64,000 nt of DNA from Hsuehochloa calcarea. Taxonomy: Eukaryota; Streptophyta; Magnoliopsida; Poales; Poaceae. Below the pieces are notes generated by a model. The model did not search any database. It worked only from the letters and a program-made list of their open reading frames with translations, and was not told where the DNA came from. The stretch spans positions 50,912,777 through 50,976,776 of the forward strand of contig CM070609.1 of assembly GCA_036346395.1 (NCBI GenBank), written 5' to 3'. The position numbers and the translations under genes are program-made. Of the stretch, positions 36,245 through 45,785 are shown in pieces (position 1 is the stretch's first letter; every line of letters begins with the position of its first letter).

Positions 36245-37504
36245 TCATACACCTTGAAGGCGAAGTATCCTCTCGTCTGCAGGGCTAAGCAAGGGAGGCG
36301 CCCATGAAATAAAGAAAGGAAACGCGGAACCTCTGTATGGCTCAGTAGAATCGTTGCGATACACCGCCAGCTTCATAGTCTCCCAATTGAGCACAAGAAG
36401 ATAGGAATTGGGCTTCCTTATGGACCAAAACTCCAGGTAGACATGACCATCCCTCGCTGCCAGAATGCGCACCCTCTTCATCCACTCATCGTGTCGTAAT
36501 TTCTTCAAGAACCCAAACTCCTTTAGTAACGACACCTCCTTCTTGACCACCCATCCATCTTCTTTGCGGACCCAGAGCTGCACGCATTGCTCCTTGCTGG
36601 CCAACAGGCACAGCCCACCGTGTTCGGCCATGTCCGCGACGCAGTAGGACTCGCGCCCGTGGAATGGGACCTGGATGAGCGACCATTCCATGGTGCTCGT
36701 GTCGAGCACCAAGGTTCGCTCTATGTCGGAGTAGGAGTACTTCCTCATGCTTGTGCTGGACTGCCAGTACGCGAACCGGCCGGCGCGCTTGGCATCTCGG
36801 GCGTTCCAGGGGCAGGGCGCCCCAAAGGAGGGGAGCGGCGCCCAATCCCCGGTCCGGGAGGAGAAGACGGCGGCTGTCACGCGGTCCTGATAGAACTGCG
36901 CGGCGACCACCCGGAACGAGGCGTCGGACTCGTCGGGCACGAGGGCGTACTGGATGGAGCGGAAGTCGAAGTTGAACTGGATGGCATCAGGTCGACGGAA
37001 GCACTCGGCGGTCCGCCCGAGGGGATCGTAGACCGCGAGCTCCTCATACTCACCGAAGCCGTTGGAGAGAAGAAGAAGGCCGACGTCGCAACCGCGGAGA
37101 AGCCACTCATCTACAACGGATCCGGAGCGGGGGTGGCCGTCCGCGAGTCCTTCGAAGAGGAAATCGCCTGTATCGGCGGCGGTGGCGAGGTGCGGGTTGC
37201 AGGAGTGGGTGGAAACGAACAAAAGATTGGGGCTGCGGCACGAGAAGGGTTTCCAGATGTCGGAGAGGATGACGCCGACGAGCGGGGGGCCGTGGAGGGA
37301 ATGGAAGCGGCGGAGGAGGGCGGGGTTGGAGGCGACGCAGCACCAGCGCTTGCAGGCGAGGGCGGCGCGCACGAGGGTCGCCGTGTCGGGGAGGCGGAGG
37401 AGGATATCTCCGAGGAGGTCGTCGCCGACGGCCTCCCCGGCGGACACAGCCTCGCCCTTCTGTTTCTTGCCGCCGCTGCCGCCTCCTCCATCTGGTGGTT
37501 CCAT
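36245..37504 (-). CDS. F-box protein (F-box gene 3, duplicate of gene 2)
   Basis: This intact 419-residue frame starts with the same MEPPDGGGG sequence and has the F-box at residues about 26-69. It differs from F-box gene 2 at two residues: Phe to Cys in AEFFRRPD, and Ala to Thr in ADAGDFLFEG. I count about five further silent differences. Both copies keep the full frame, stop codon, 3'-UTR splice donor and upstream E2F-type sites, so both may be functional. The ratio of changes is too small a sample to judge selection. Confidence 0.94.
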   Translation of the reverse strand: MEPPDGGGGSGGKKQKGEAVSAGEAVGDDLLGDILLRLPDTATLVRAALACKRWCCVASNPALLRRFHSLHGPPLVGVILSDIWKPFSCRSPNLLFVSTHSCNPHLATAADTGDFLFEGLADGHPRSGSVVDEWLLRGCDVGLLLLSNGFGEYEELAVYDPLGRTAECFRRPDAIQFNFDFRSIQYALVPDESDASFRVVAAQFYQDRVTAAVFSSRTGDWAPLPSFGAPCPWNARDAKRAGRFAYWQSSTSMRKYSYSDIERTLVLDTSTMEWSLIQVPFHGRESYCVADMAEHGGLCLLASKEQCVQLWVRKEDGWVVKKEVSLLKEFGFLKKLRHDEWMKRVRILAARDGHVYLEFWSIRKPNSYLLVLNWETMKLAVYRNDSTEPYRGSAFPFFISWAPPLLSPADERILRLQGV

Positions 37505-37576
37505 TTTTTTGGTCTCGTTCTCTCTTTTCTTTTCCCCCGCGTCGTGCCTTTTAAAGGAGCCGAGATGGGGGTTTTC

Positions 37577-37646
37577 GCGGGAAAGATGGCCTCGCGGGGG
37601 CGCCTGGTGATTTCTATTTGGCGCCAATTTGCTATATCGCGGGAAA
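37577..37646 (-). promoter_or_regulatory. Cluster of three E2F-type sites upstream of F-box gene 3
   Basis: The GCGGGAAA, TTTGGCGC and GCGGGAAA sites at 37577-37584, 37617-37624 and 37639-37646 are unchanged from copy 1. Confidence 0.55.
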
Positions 37647-40130
37647 AAATACTGCAAAATCCCCGCCTTCCAAAGATTTGCTATAATTAATTTTATGAAT
37701 TTGGACTTGTACAAAATTAAGAAGATGGCAACAGTAGTTTAACATATAGCTTTTACGCTTGACTATGACAAAATAATTTTACATGGGCCTACAAATTAAT
37801 GGTTCGTTTGGTTCGAAGAATTAAAAATATTCCAAGATGAGTTTATATGTTACATGAAATTGTGTTTTTATTTTGTTTTGAGAGATATCTATTAATACAT
37901 GCAACATCTATACTAATGGCAAAATACACCTTACATGTGTTAACACAAATACGAACACACGACGACCACTAGTCGAACACGAGATTGACAGAGTTCATGG
38001 CGATTTTCCACCTCGCGTGCACCCAGTTGCCCTCCGGATTTCCTCAACGCAGCTTTGCTTCGCCTCTCCTCCGTCTCGCGTGCGTCTCAGTTATCCAATC
38101 AGCCGGATCGCGCGACGCAGGCGCCTTTGGGCCAGCTTCTCGCGAGAAGCTTCGTGCCTCAATCCTCTTGCCGCATCTCCAGCACCTTTGTCCCCTCGCG
38201 CCCGTCTCCTCGCATCCTCTGCTCGGCTCTCCTCACCTGCCGTCCCTGCCTCCTCCCGTCCTCGTGCTGCCTTCTAGCCCCGCAATCGATGCTACCAACA
38301 CTCCTCCTCGCACCTGTCTTCCACATTGGTCGCCCTGTCCTCCCCTTCGGCTGCGTCACCCCACCGCCCTCCTCCTCATCCTCGCACCTCTCCGTGGCGC
38401 CCCCTCCCCTTCCCCTCGCAGTTGTGCCCGCTCGTGGCGCCCTCGGTAAGGGAAATATACTTTATAGGAGAAGCATATTAGCTGTGCACTAAACCTCTTT
38501 CCGTCGATGCCACCGCCGCCCCTCGTCCCTGCCTTCCACGCTGGTCGCCCCGCCACCCTCCTCCCCTTCCGTCGTGTCGCCCCCGCCACCCTCCTCTCTT
38601 TCGCCCGCGTCGCCCCGCCACCCTCAAATTGTGGCCTCTTCTTTGTTTTCACTTACATGCAGATTGGTGCTAGCTTCCTGAGAAGAAGTGACAATATAAT
38701 AGTTTTCTACTGGAGAGAGAAGACATGTTGAAAAATTAAAGGTGGTGATCTCTTCCAATCTATGCAGTGGATTAGTAGTAATGCATTTTAACTTTATGAT
38801 AGTTTTAGTTGTTGTAGATTAGACACTCTTTTTTCCATGTATGCTCATATACATTAATTTGAAAAGCGTCATCATAAGAGGTCAATGTGTTTTGCGTGTT
38901 CCAAACTCAGCTGGCTCATTTCATTTATGTTACCAATTTGATATCAGGTCCGTCCTTTCTTATAGCCAATTAGAAATCGATCGGGTACCCCAAAAAAAGC
39001 AGCTTAATTCATATGTAGTAACTGATTTCTGTGTTGTGGGAATTGAACACTACAAAACATTTAAAGAGTTCTCATTCTAGCAAAAGGAAGAGTAGCCTGT
39101 AAGTATTGTCTAGAGCTTTCTCTTTTTCAATAAAATAACGAACTGCTTATGTTGGTTTTGTGCAATGGTAGACACCGAATATTGTCTTTTCCTATTATGC
39201 CTATTTTCTATTTTGGCCTTCCTCATAATTTGCTTGAATCCATGCAGTATGTGTGCATGCCGTAATCCAACATATTATTGAACTTTTGTCTTCTGTCACT
39301 CACATGTTTCTAGATGAGCTTATTGATATCAAATTGCGCCAACTGTTCATAGTTTTTTTCTTATCATATCATCTGATCGTGTATGTTGGCCTGTGGCAGT
39401 AGGGTACTACTCTCTTCCAAAGGATTAATACTAGGAACTGTTGTTCAGTGAGTCATTAGCTCAGCTAGGTAACTATAATAGCTTTATATCCATGCAGTTG
39501 TTAGTGTTCAAATCACAGGTGGGCATATTTGGTGTGAATGTCAGTGGTGACGGGGAGCCACAATAATGTGACAGTTAATCTTAGGTCACATCATGAATTT
39601 CCAGCATGTTATGCAATATACCATGATGTCTGCCCCATTATAAAAATTCCCCGATAGAGTGGTTGCCTAATTTCAATCCAGATTCAGATGTCATGTTCTT
39701 ATAAGATTGACATAAGATAGTAGTGTTAGTCCTATTAAGAAGGCATTTTTTTAGGTCTCCTCATCCAAAAGCTAGGATTACTCAAGAGTCAGGACCTAAG
39801 CAAGATGATTGTCTCTCAGCTCTACACGTCATTGTTCCCGTAAATTTGTTATTCTGCGCTCGCTGTTGTAGTTTATTAAGCTTGTTCGATCAGTAGTTTT
39901 AAAGCGCACATAATCAATTTTTGTTTTGAGCTAGCAGATTTTTACCAAAACAATGCTAAAGCTAGATGATAAATTGCTTGCTTGGCTAGTTTTGTACGTC
40001 TGTATCGACTTGGACTTTAACCAAAGTTTAGTTAAAAAGGACTAAACTTTGGTTTTCTGCTTCTGTTCATTGCATCCTGATTTAAGATACTATTTTGTTG
40101 GTTTTTGAATTAATGATTTGTACTTTTCAG
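37647..40130. other. Region between F-box gene 3 and the gene fragments
   Basis: Up to 38539 this is the duplicate GC-rich stretch. From 38540 it continues the GC-rich repeats (CGCCCCGCCACCCTCCTC units) to about 38640 and then becomes AT-rich. I see no intact gene. A tRNA-like pair of boxes occurs at 39457-39514. The GC-rich part could have been the first exon or leader of the plus-strand dehydrogenase fragment, but no conserved N-terminus is visible. Confidence 0.4.
39457..39514 (+). repeat. Possible tRNA-derived SINE head
   Basis: An A-box-like TTAGCTCAGCTAGG and a B-box-like GTTCAAATC lie about 50 bases apart, the spacing of RNA polymerase III promoters in tRNA-derived SINEs. No poly(A) or T tail or TSD was identified. 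Confidence 0.25.
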
Positions 40131-40515
40131 AGTGTTGGATTCATAGGGCTCGGAAATATGGCCTCCCATATTGCAAGAAACCTGATGATGGCTATAAAGT
40201 GACGGTTCATGATATGTAAGCTAGCCCGTCTTGTCAAATTTCATTTTCACAGTCAAGAGGTTATTACTTTTCCTTGCTCGCAATTGGCTTGTTTATTAAG
40301 GATATACGAAGGACTCATTATCTCAGTCTAATTCAGTGCTCTTTGGTTGCCGTTAGGTTATTATTATGCCATCTAATAAACATTGAATATATGATATCAG
40401 CAATAAGAATGCCATGAAGAAATTTCCAGATGATGGATTTCCTACTAAACATACTCCACTTGATGTCTCAGAGTTAGGCGATGTCATAATTACAGTGCTA
40501 CCTTCATCTGCCCAT
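40131..40515 (+). pseudogene. 3-hydroxyisobutyrate dehydrogenase-like gene fragment
   Basis: There are two exon pieces with good splice sites. Exon 40131-40215 follows a TTTTCAG acceptor and encodes SVGFIGLGNMASHIARNL, the NAD(P)-binding Gly-rich start of 3-hydroxyisobutyrate dehydrogenases (valine breakdown in mitochondria). It loses the frame by a small deletion near 40182 and then hits a stop. Exon 40401-40515 encodes NKNAMKKFPDDGFPTKHTP and continues through ELGDVIITVLPSSAH before a GTAAGT donor. The substrate and catalytic domains that should follow are absent. It is a partial, broken copy of about two internal exons. Confidence 0.85.
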
Positions 40516-40584
40516 GTAAGTTGGTTACAACCATGAAGCCCCTTCCTTTCAGTTGATTCCACCATCTGGATCATGATATGAATA

Positions 40585-42117
40585 TGTTAGACCATGTGGT
40601 TAGGTCTTGGATATTTTGGTGATGAATAATTGACAATGGTTAATTAATTTGTTATGATGAATAATTGGTAATTTTGTTTAGCGTTGTGATGCGAATTGTG
40701 TCGGGTGTGTGAGGACTGATGTCGGTCAAGTTGGGAAGAACTTGTGCTGGGAAATTTGTGGTTTGGTCTTTGCATGTGCAGATTGAGCATGGAGACGATC
40801 ATGGTCGGCGACGAGGTGGACCGGGACTAGGATGGGGAGATCCGAGGTTCAGACAGTCAAGGATGTCATGCGAGATGGTCGGGCTCATGCTTGGGGCACA
40901 TAGAGATCGAAGGTGGATGGTGCATGGAGAAGCCATAGGAGGTGCGGTCCTAGAGGCTTCGATATGTGATGAGTTGGAAAAATCGGATGTGTGAAAAAAC
41001 TCGTGTTAGGAAGGGTTTCGGGTCCCTTGAAAATTAATGGGCCAAAAGTCTAGTTAAGACCCAGCCCTAATTAGAGGAGTTATATTAGGGTTACGAGTAG
41101 GAAGAAAAATTGTGATATAAAAAGAAGAGGAGACGGCGTGATATACCGTACTGAAAAATTTGCTGGCAGCGGCCGAGCGGCGCTTCCTGTTCGTGCGTCA
41201 TGCATTTCGGCTGGAGGTGATTAGGCGTGTGCGGCTTGATTTGTGGCAGCAGCGTGATCTCCAAAAATCAAGGTGGTGGCCGGCGCTTTCTTTCATACAT
41301 GAGTTTTTGCCATTACGTGAGGTGGGCTTGCATTAAGTTAATTGATGTGTTGTGCTATTGTTGATTGATTTGACTGAGCTATTTATCTATCCATCGCTGG
41401 GAGAAGTGAGTTTGAGGTTCCTATTGGTGTCATCAAGAGTTTACAGTAGATGGCTTTTGATGTTGTGTCATCACGTGTGTACTAAGTGAAAATCACTTTA
41501 TGCCTTTAGTTAATCTAGAAAATCTGTTGCTAGTTGACTGCGTTTTGCTGGTGTCCCTGGGTGCGACGGCGTTGGACGCCCCCGTTGTTCGGCTTGTGAA
41601 AACAGATCTATTATTGTTGCATGGAGCTTGTACTGGCTGGTTATTGATTGTTGGTTGAGATCAGAGAGAAAGGCTCGGCAATCTAGAGGAGGGGCAGCAG
41701 GCGTCTTGCAGGGAAAAAGGAAGAGACGAGCGCAGGAGTCAGTCCAGAGGAGGTGGCTTTGGCTGTTGGATGTGGACGCGATCTCCAAAGCAACCAGGAA
41801 GTTTTTGTTTTAATATTTGATGCAATTAGTACATGCTGCTCTTTGATGTGTCCAGTGTATGCATGCACATACACATGCCGATTGCATGCAGTGCATGACT
41901 TGGTGGCCGTGAGTTGTGAACAGTAGAAAGTAGAAAGAAATACCCTTTTCTCGGTGCTACAGTATTAGAACATATATATATTTCACCGTCTTTTGTTTTT
42001 GCATTCTTAACTGTGTTTACAGGTTGGACAATTAGAAGACAGAAGAATTAAAGAAAAAAAGATTCCGCTGCGGATTACAATCATTCACCCCCTCTGATTG
42101 CTGTTAACGATCCTACA
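40585..42117 (+). mobile_element. Solo LTR (1533 bp) between the gene fragments
   Basis: The element starts TGTTAGACCATG and ends AACGATCCTACA, with TSD GAATA at 40580-40584 and 42118-42122. The ATTCACCCCCTCTG box near the right end marks it as a relative of the other copia LTRs, in plus orientation. The part around 40720-40860 resembles the SIRE-like LTRs (for example GTCAAGTTG followed by GAAGAACTTGT). A GATATAAAAAG TATA-like box lies near 41116. The open frames inside are not genes. Confidence 0.9.
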
Positions 42118-42127
42118 GAATAGGACC

Positions 42128-43601
42128 CCTTCATTTATAGGTGGTTCTTAAGATTATTCCATTTTTCAGGTTGTTTGAAACTCTAACAAAAACACTTATT
42201 TTGGTTGTGTGGTGTGCATAGATGCTTCGCGGAACGAGACTAATTTTGGTTGTGTGGTGGGTGGTGGTGCGCAACGAGGAGGATGCGAAGGAGAGGATCT
42301 ACAATGTGTCCTATGAGCGATACTTTGTGTTCGGGTGCGAGATTGATGAGGAGACCTCCAACAAGCTGGAAGGTATACGACACCGAATTTTTACTTATTT
42401 CAATATTTTAAGCACATAATGTGGTAGTTGGACACAAGCTTTGTTTTCAACTTTCAAATCATGTACAATCATGTTTCAGTTTTCATATTTCTGGTTTATT
42501 AGCTTGATAATGCATGCTTTTACTAATTGTAAGGCAAAATTGTTTAAGGAATGCCAATGATTTCATACAATTTTGCATTTATAGATCAGTTTAATTGCTT
42601 AGCCTCATATTATGTGCGGATCTAATTTTGAGAGCTATGTGCATGTCGTGCAGGTCATAACGTTATTACAGTGGCGTGGAGCCGTCTGTCGCCGCAGATG
42701 TGGCTCAGGTGAGGTTATGTTAGTGCTTTGTTATCCTATTGTACTACTACTAGCTAGATGATGATTATTTACGAAGTCATCTCGATTCATATAGTTTGTC
42801 TTTCTACTTCACCATATCTCAATCTATATTGACTAAAAGAGTGTAAGGATGGAGAATGGATGTTGTTGTACCAAGCAGCCTCAATCAAGAGTCAAACATG
42901 CTATTCTATTTCTTATATGAACTATATATATAATTAACCTGACAACCTTTTATCCTTCACCGTTATTGCTTGATTAATGTTTCATACATGATTTCATATT
43001 CCAAAACGAGTTACTTCAGATGAATGTATTTACGGCTTTGCCAAGGTTATGCTAGTAAGTTTCAGACCCCAAGATTTGAAAATGCACAGTAGTATTTTCT
43101 TCATGTTCTATGCTCATTGTAGTGTTTGTTGTTAGTAGTAAATAAGGGTATAAGTTTCAAGGATTAAGTGGACATGAGATTTTTAGTTGAACCTAACAAT
43201 TCAATCTTTCATTTTTTCATTGCTGTCATGATAACTGAACATATCAGACATTTAGTTTAGATTGTTTCTAATTTGTTCTATTCCTTGCTGCATATAGTTG
43301 AAATTTTATTTCGTTTTGTTTTATGTCTTTTTTAAGATTTTGTGTAGTACAAAAAAATTATTTTGTAGTTTACTACTCTATTGAATATGCACTTGATATT
43401 TCGTATATGTATATGTGTGGATCTAGCTCAGCAAAATGCTTCCTGTAGTGCAAAATATAAGGTTGTGCTTTGTTATTTTATATGTGAGCTATGCGTTGCT
43501 AACATGCTAGAATGAGATTATAGATCTTTCCTCTGCGTTTACATGTGGTTCTTAAGATTTTTACCTTTTTTAGGTTGTTTGAAACTCTAACAAAAACACT
43601 T
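42128..43601 (+). repeat. About 70-bp direct repeats flanking the MORF fragment region
   Basis: The units at 42128-42197 and 43532-43601 share GTGGTTCTTAAGAT and GTTGTTTGAAACTCTAACAA. Their origin is unknown. Each has a T-rich CAG or TAG acceptor-like sequence before GTTGTTTGAAAC. Confidence 0.75.
42255..42372 (+). pseudogene. MORF/DAG-like (organellar RNA editing factor) exon fragment
   Basis: The frame encodes NEEDAKERIYNVSYERYFVF followed by GCEIDEETSNKLEG. This closely resembles the conserved box of MORF/RIP/DAG proteins, which assist C-to-U RNA editing in plastids and mitochondria. It ends at a GTATAC splice donor. The next conserved segment of the family (around the PDSY motif) is missing, and the upstream part reads into unrelated sequence, so it is an isolated exon piece. 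Confidence 0.8.
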
Positions 43602-44143
43602 CAGGTGACACCATGGACATATAGGCTATAGGACTGGTCATGTATCATTTCTTACATCCTCTATTTACTGTACTTGCACCAAACATGTGTTGCTAGCATG
43701 TTGCTATCCTTGGCAGCAAGGAAGGTCCCCATTAGCAAAGCAAATGGCCATAACAAAACTATAAAATATTTCATGCTTCCCCTTGATATGGTTAGAACTT
43801 CTTGGTTACCTGGATTTTTACCATGATAGCAAATTATATGTCATGCTAGAACGTGAGGTTGTGCTATTTCTAATAGCTACTTTGTTATGTATAGTCTTTT
43901 GCTCAATATATGGATCTTGATCAAGTCCACTTCCAAGCTTCGTTGATCCCAGAGTTTGTACACTTCCATACTTTGGATGTCATACTTTGAATTTCTGTTA
44001 TTTCAGTTGTCATGCGCTTAAAGGAATAGAAAGAAAACGTTGAATGGGCCAACAACCACCAGGTTTCTATAATCACATGTTTTGTTTTGCTACAAAACTA
44101 CATACTATAATGTTCTTACATGTGCAAGTTGAAATGATCTACT
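42373..44143. other. AT-rich region after the MORF fragment
   Basis: No gene is recognised. A short segment at 42655-42709 is bounded by a CAG acceptor-like and a GTGAGG donor-like sequence but encodes nothing familiar. Confidence 0.35.
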
Positions 44144-44988
44144 TGTTAGTGATATGCTCTAGAGGCAATCATAGAGATGATTATATCACGTCTATGTTTC
44201 TGAGTTATCGAATAAGTGTTATTCTGTTCCTTGAATGAATCATCAGTTATAAAGATTAACGAGTATGTGACTTGTTGGTGAAACTCTTTTAACTTATGAT
44301 GATGTCATTCTAAATGTATCCCTGGTCGAAAGTCACTGGTCGGAACACTAGTCACTCTATCGAGCAACACATATATTGACAGATGACCATGTTTCACCGG
44401 TCATAGATATAAGGAATATCGAATCAATAGTGTGAACACATGTTGGAGAACATGGGATTGGATTGACCCACCTTGAGACACTGTTGAGATTGTTATGATT
44501 TCATATGTCATCAGTTGGTCTCAAACAATGATGATGTATAATCCTTAGACCTGAGATCAACATGGTTTTCTACATATGTAATAGTACACTTAGGGGTTGT
44601 CAAACGCTACTTGTAACTAGGTAGTTGTAAAGATGGATTTTGAGTATGCTCTGAAACATACGGAGGAATGTGATTGGTCGGATATGGGATTTGCCCCTTT
44701 TAACATAACAGGAGAGATGTCTCTCGGCCCCTCGATGTGGTCGGATAAAGTGCATGGCCATGCCTTTGGTGGTCAAGAGTTCGACCATAGAGTTATCGAC
44801 ACTTTCGATCGAGAAAGTATTGAATGTATCCATGGATAACATAATATCTCACCTAGAGCTCAACTGGATATTGTGAGGCAAATGGAGAATACACGAGCTG
44901 ATCATTCAGTTCGATCAGATACAGACTACTTGTGTGGAGATACGAACTAATAGTAGGTTGGTCGAACATGATCACTAAGTGGTCAAAA
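44144..44988 (+). mobile_element. Partial copia-family LTR, left arm of an inverted repeat
   Basis: It starts TGTTAGTGATATGCTCTAG, the plus-strand equivalent of the family start seen reversed at 20248 and 49944. Sequence from 44402 on is the inverted counterpart of 45041-45627. Confidence 0.8.
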
Positions 44989-45627
44989 TATGTCCAGTAT
45001 ATATTTGGTCTTGACCAGTTCATAACTCCTTATGATCAGGTTTTGACCACTTAGTGATCATATTCGACCAGCCTACGACTAGCTCGTATCTCCATACGAC
45101 TAGTCCATATTCACTCGAACTAAAAGACCTACTCATGTATTCTTCGTTTGCCTCACGATATCTGGTTGAACTCCAGTTGAGATGTTGTGCTATCGATGGA
45201 CTGTTCAATACTTTCTCGATCAAGTGTCGGATGACTTCATGTGGTCGAACTCTTCGACCACCAGTGGCATGGGCATGCACTTCTTTTATCCGACCACATC
45301 GAGGAGCCTAGCGATATCTCTCCTGTTATGTTAAGAGGGGCAAATCACATATCCGACCAGTCACATTCCTCCGCATGTTTTATAGTATACCTGAAAGCTA
45401 CCTTTATAACTACCCAGTTACGGAGTAGCGCTTGGCAACCCCAAAGTGTACTCTTACGCATGTAGGAAACTATGCTGATCTCAGGTCTAAGTATTATACA
45501 TCATCATTGCTTGAGACCAACTGATGACACATGAAATTATAACAATCTCAACAGTGCCTATAGGTGGGTCAATCCAACACAGTGTTCTCTAATATGTGTC
45601 CATATTATTAATTCGATATCCCTATGC
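44402..45627. repeat. Large inverted repeat (two arms of about 587 bp, 52-bp spacer)
   Basis: The arms at 44402-44988 and 45041-45627 are opposite-oriented pieces of the same LTR family. The inner edges read GGTCAAAA and TTTTGACC, next to GATCACTAAGT and ACTTAGTGATC. The arms are diverged by scattered substitutions but stay collinear from end to end. Confidence 0.85.
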
Positions 45628-45633
45628 AAAGTT

Positions 45634-45785
45634 TGTAGCTTCACCGCTAAAACCTTTGTGGAACCTTGAAACTCCTTCAGCTTGTCTCATGATTCCTTTG
45701 ATTTTTTTGGCACTGATAATCTGCGGAAACAAGCTTTCCGCAACACCTTGTTGAATAAAAAACATGGCCTTTTGTGTGTATCATG
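45634..45785 (-). pseudogene. Retrotransposon gag (UBN2-type) fragment
   Basis: The minus strand encodes KAMFFIQQGVAESLFPQIIS, then shifts frame to DKLKEFQGSTKVLAVKLQTL. Both are pieces of the conserved gag region of plant copia elements. There is one frameshift and one stop. It is immediately adjacent to the inverted repeat but may belong to another element. Confidence 0.78.

Larger units (their letters stand above)
28773..38539. repeat. Segmental tandem duplication, copy 2 (9.77 kb)
   Basis: Direct repeat of 16484-26234. The left edge is the LTR terminus at 28772/28773. On the right edge the similarity stops after GCCTTCCAC at 38539. Differences are mostly single substitutions and short indels, including a 23-bp tandem duplication at about 29019-29064 that is absent from copy 1. 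Confidence 0.96.

Noticed and set aside
39457..39514. A functional tRNA gene
   Set aside because: The boxes are degenerate and no cloverleaf can be formed with a proper acceptor stem. At most this is a SINE head.
40719..40994. 91-codon frame as a gene
   Set aside because: It lies wholly within the solo LTR 40585-42117 and resembles the non-coding part of related LTRs.
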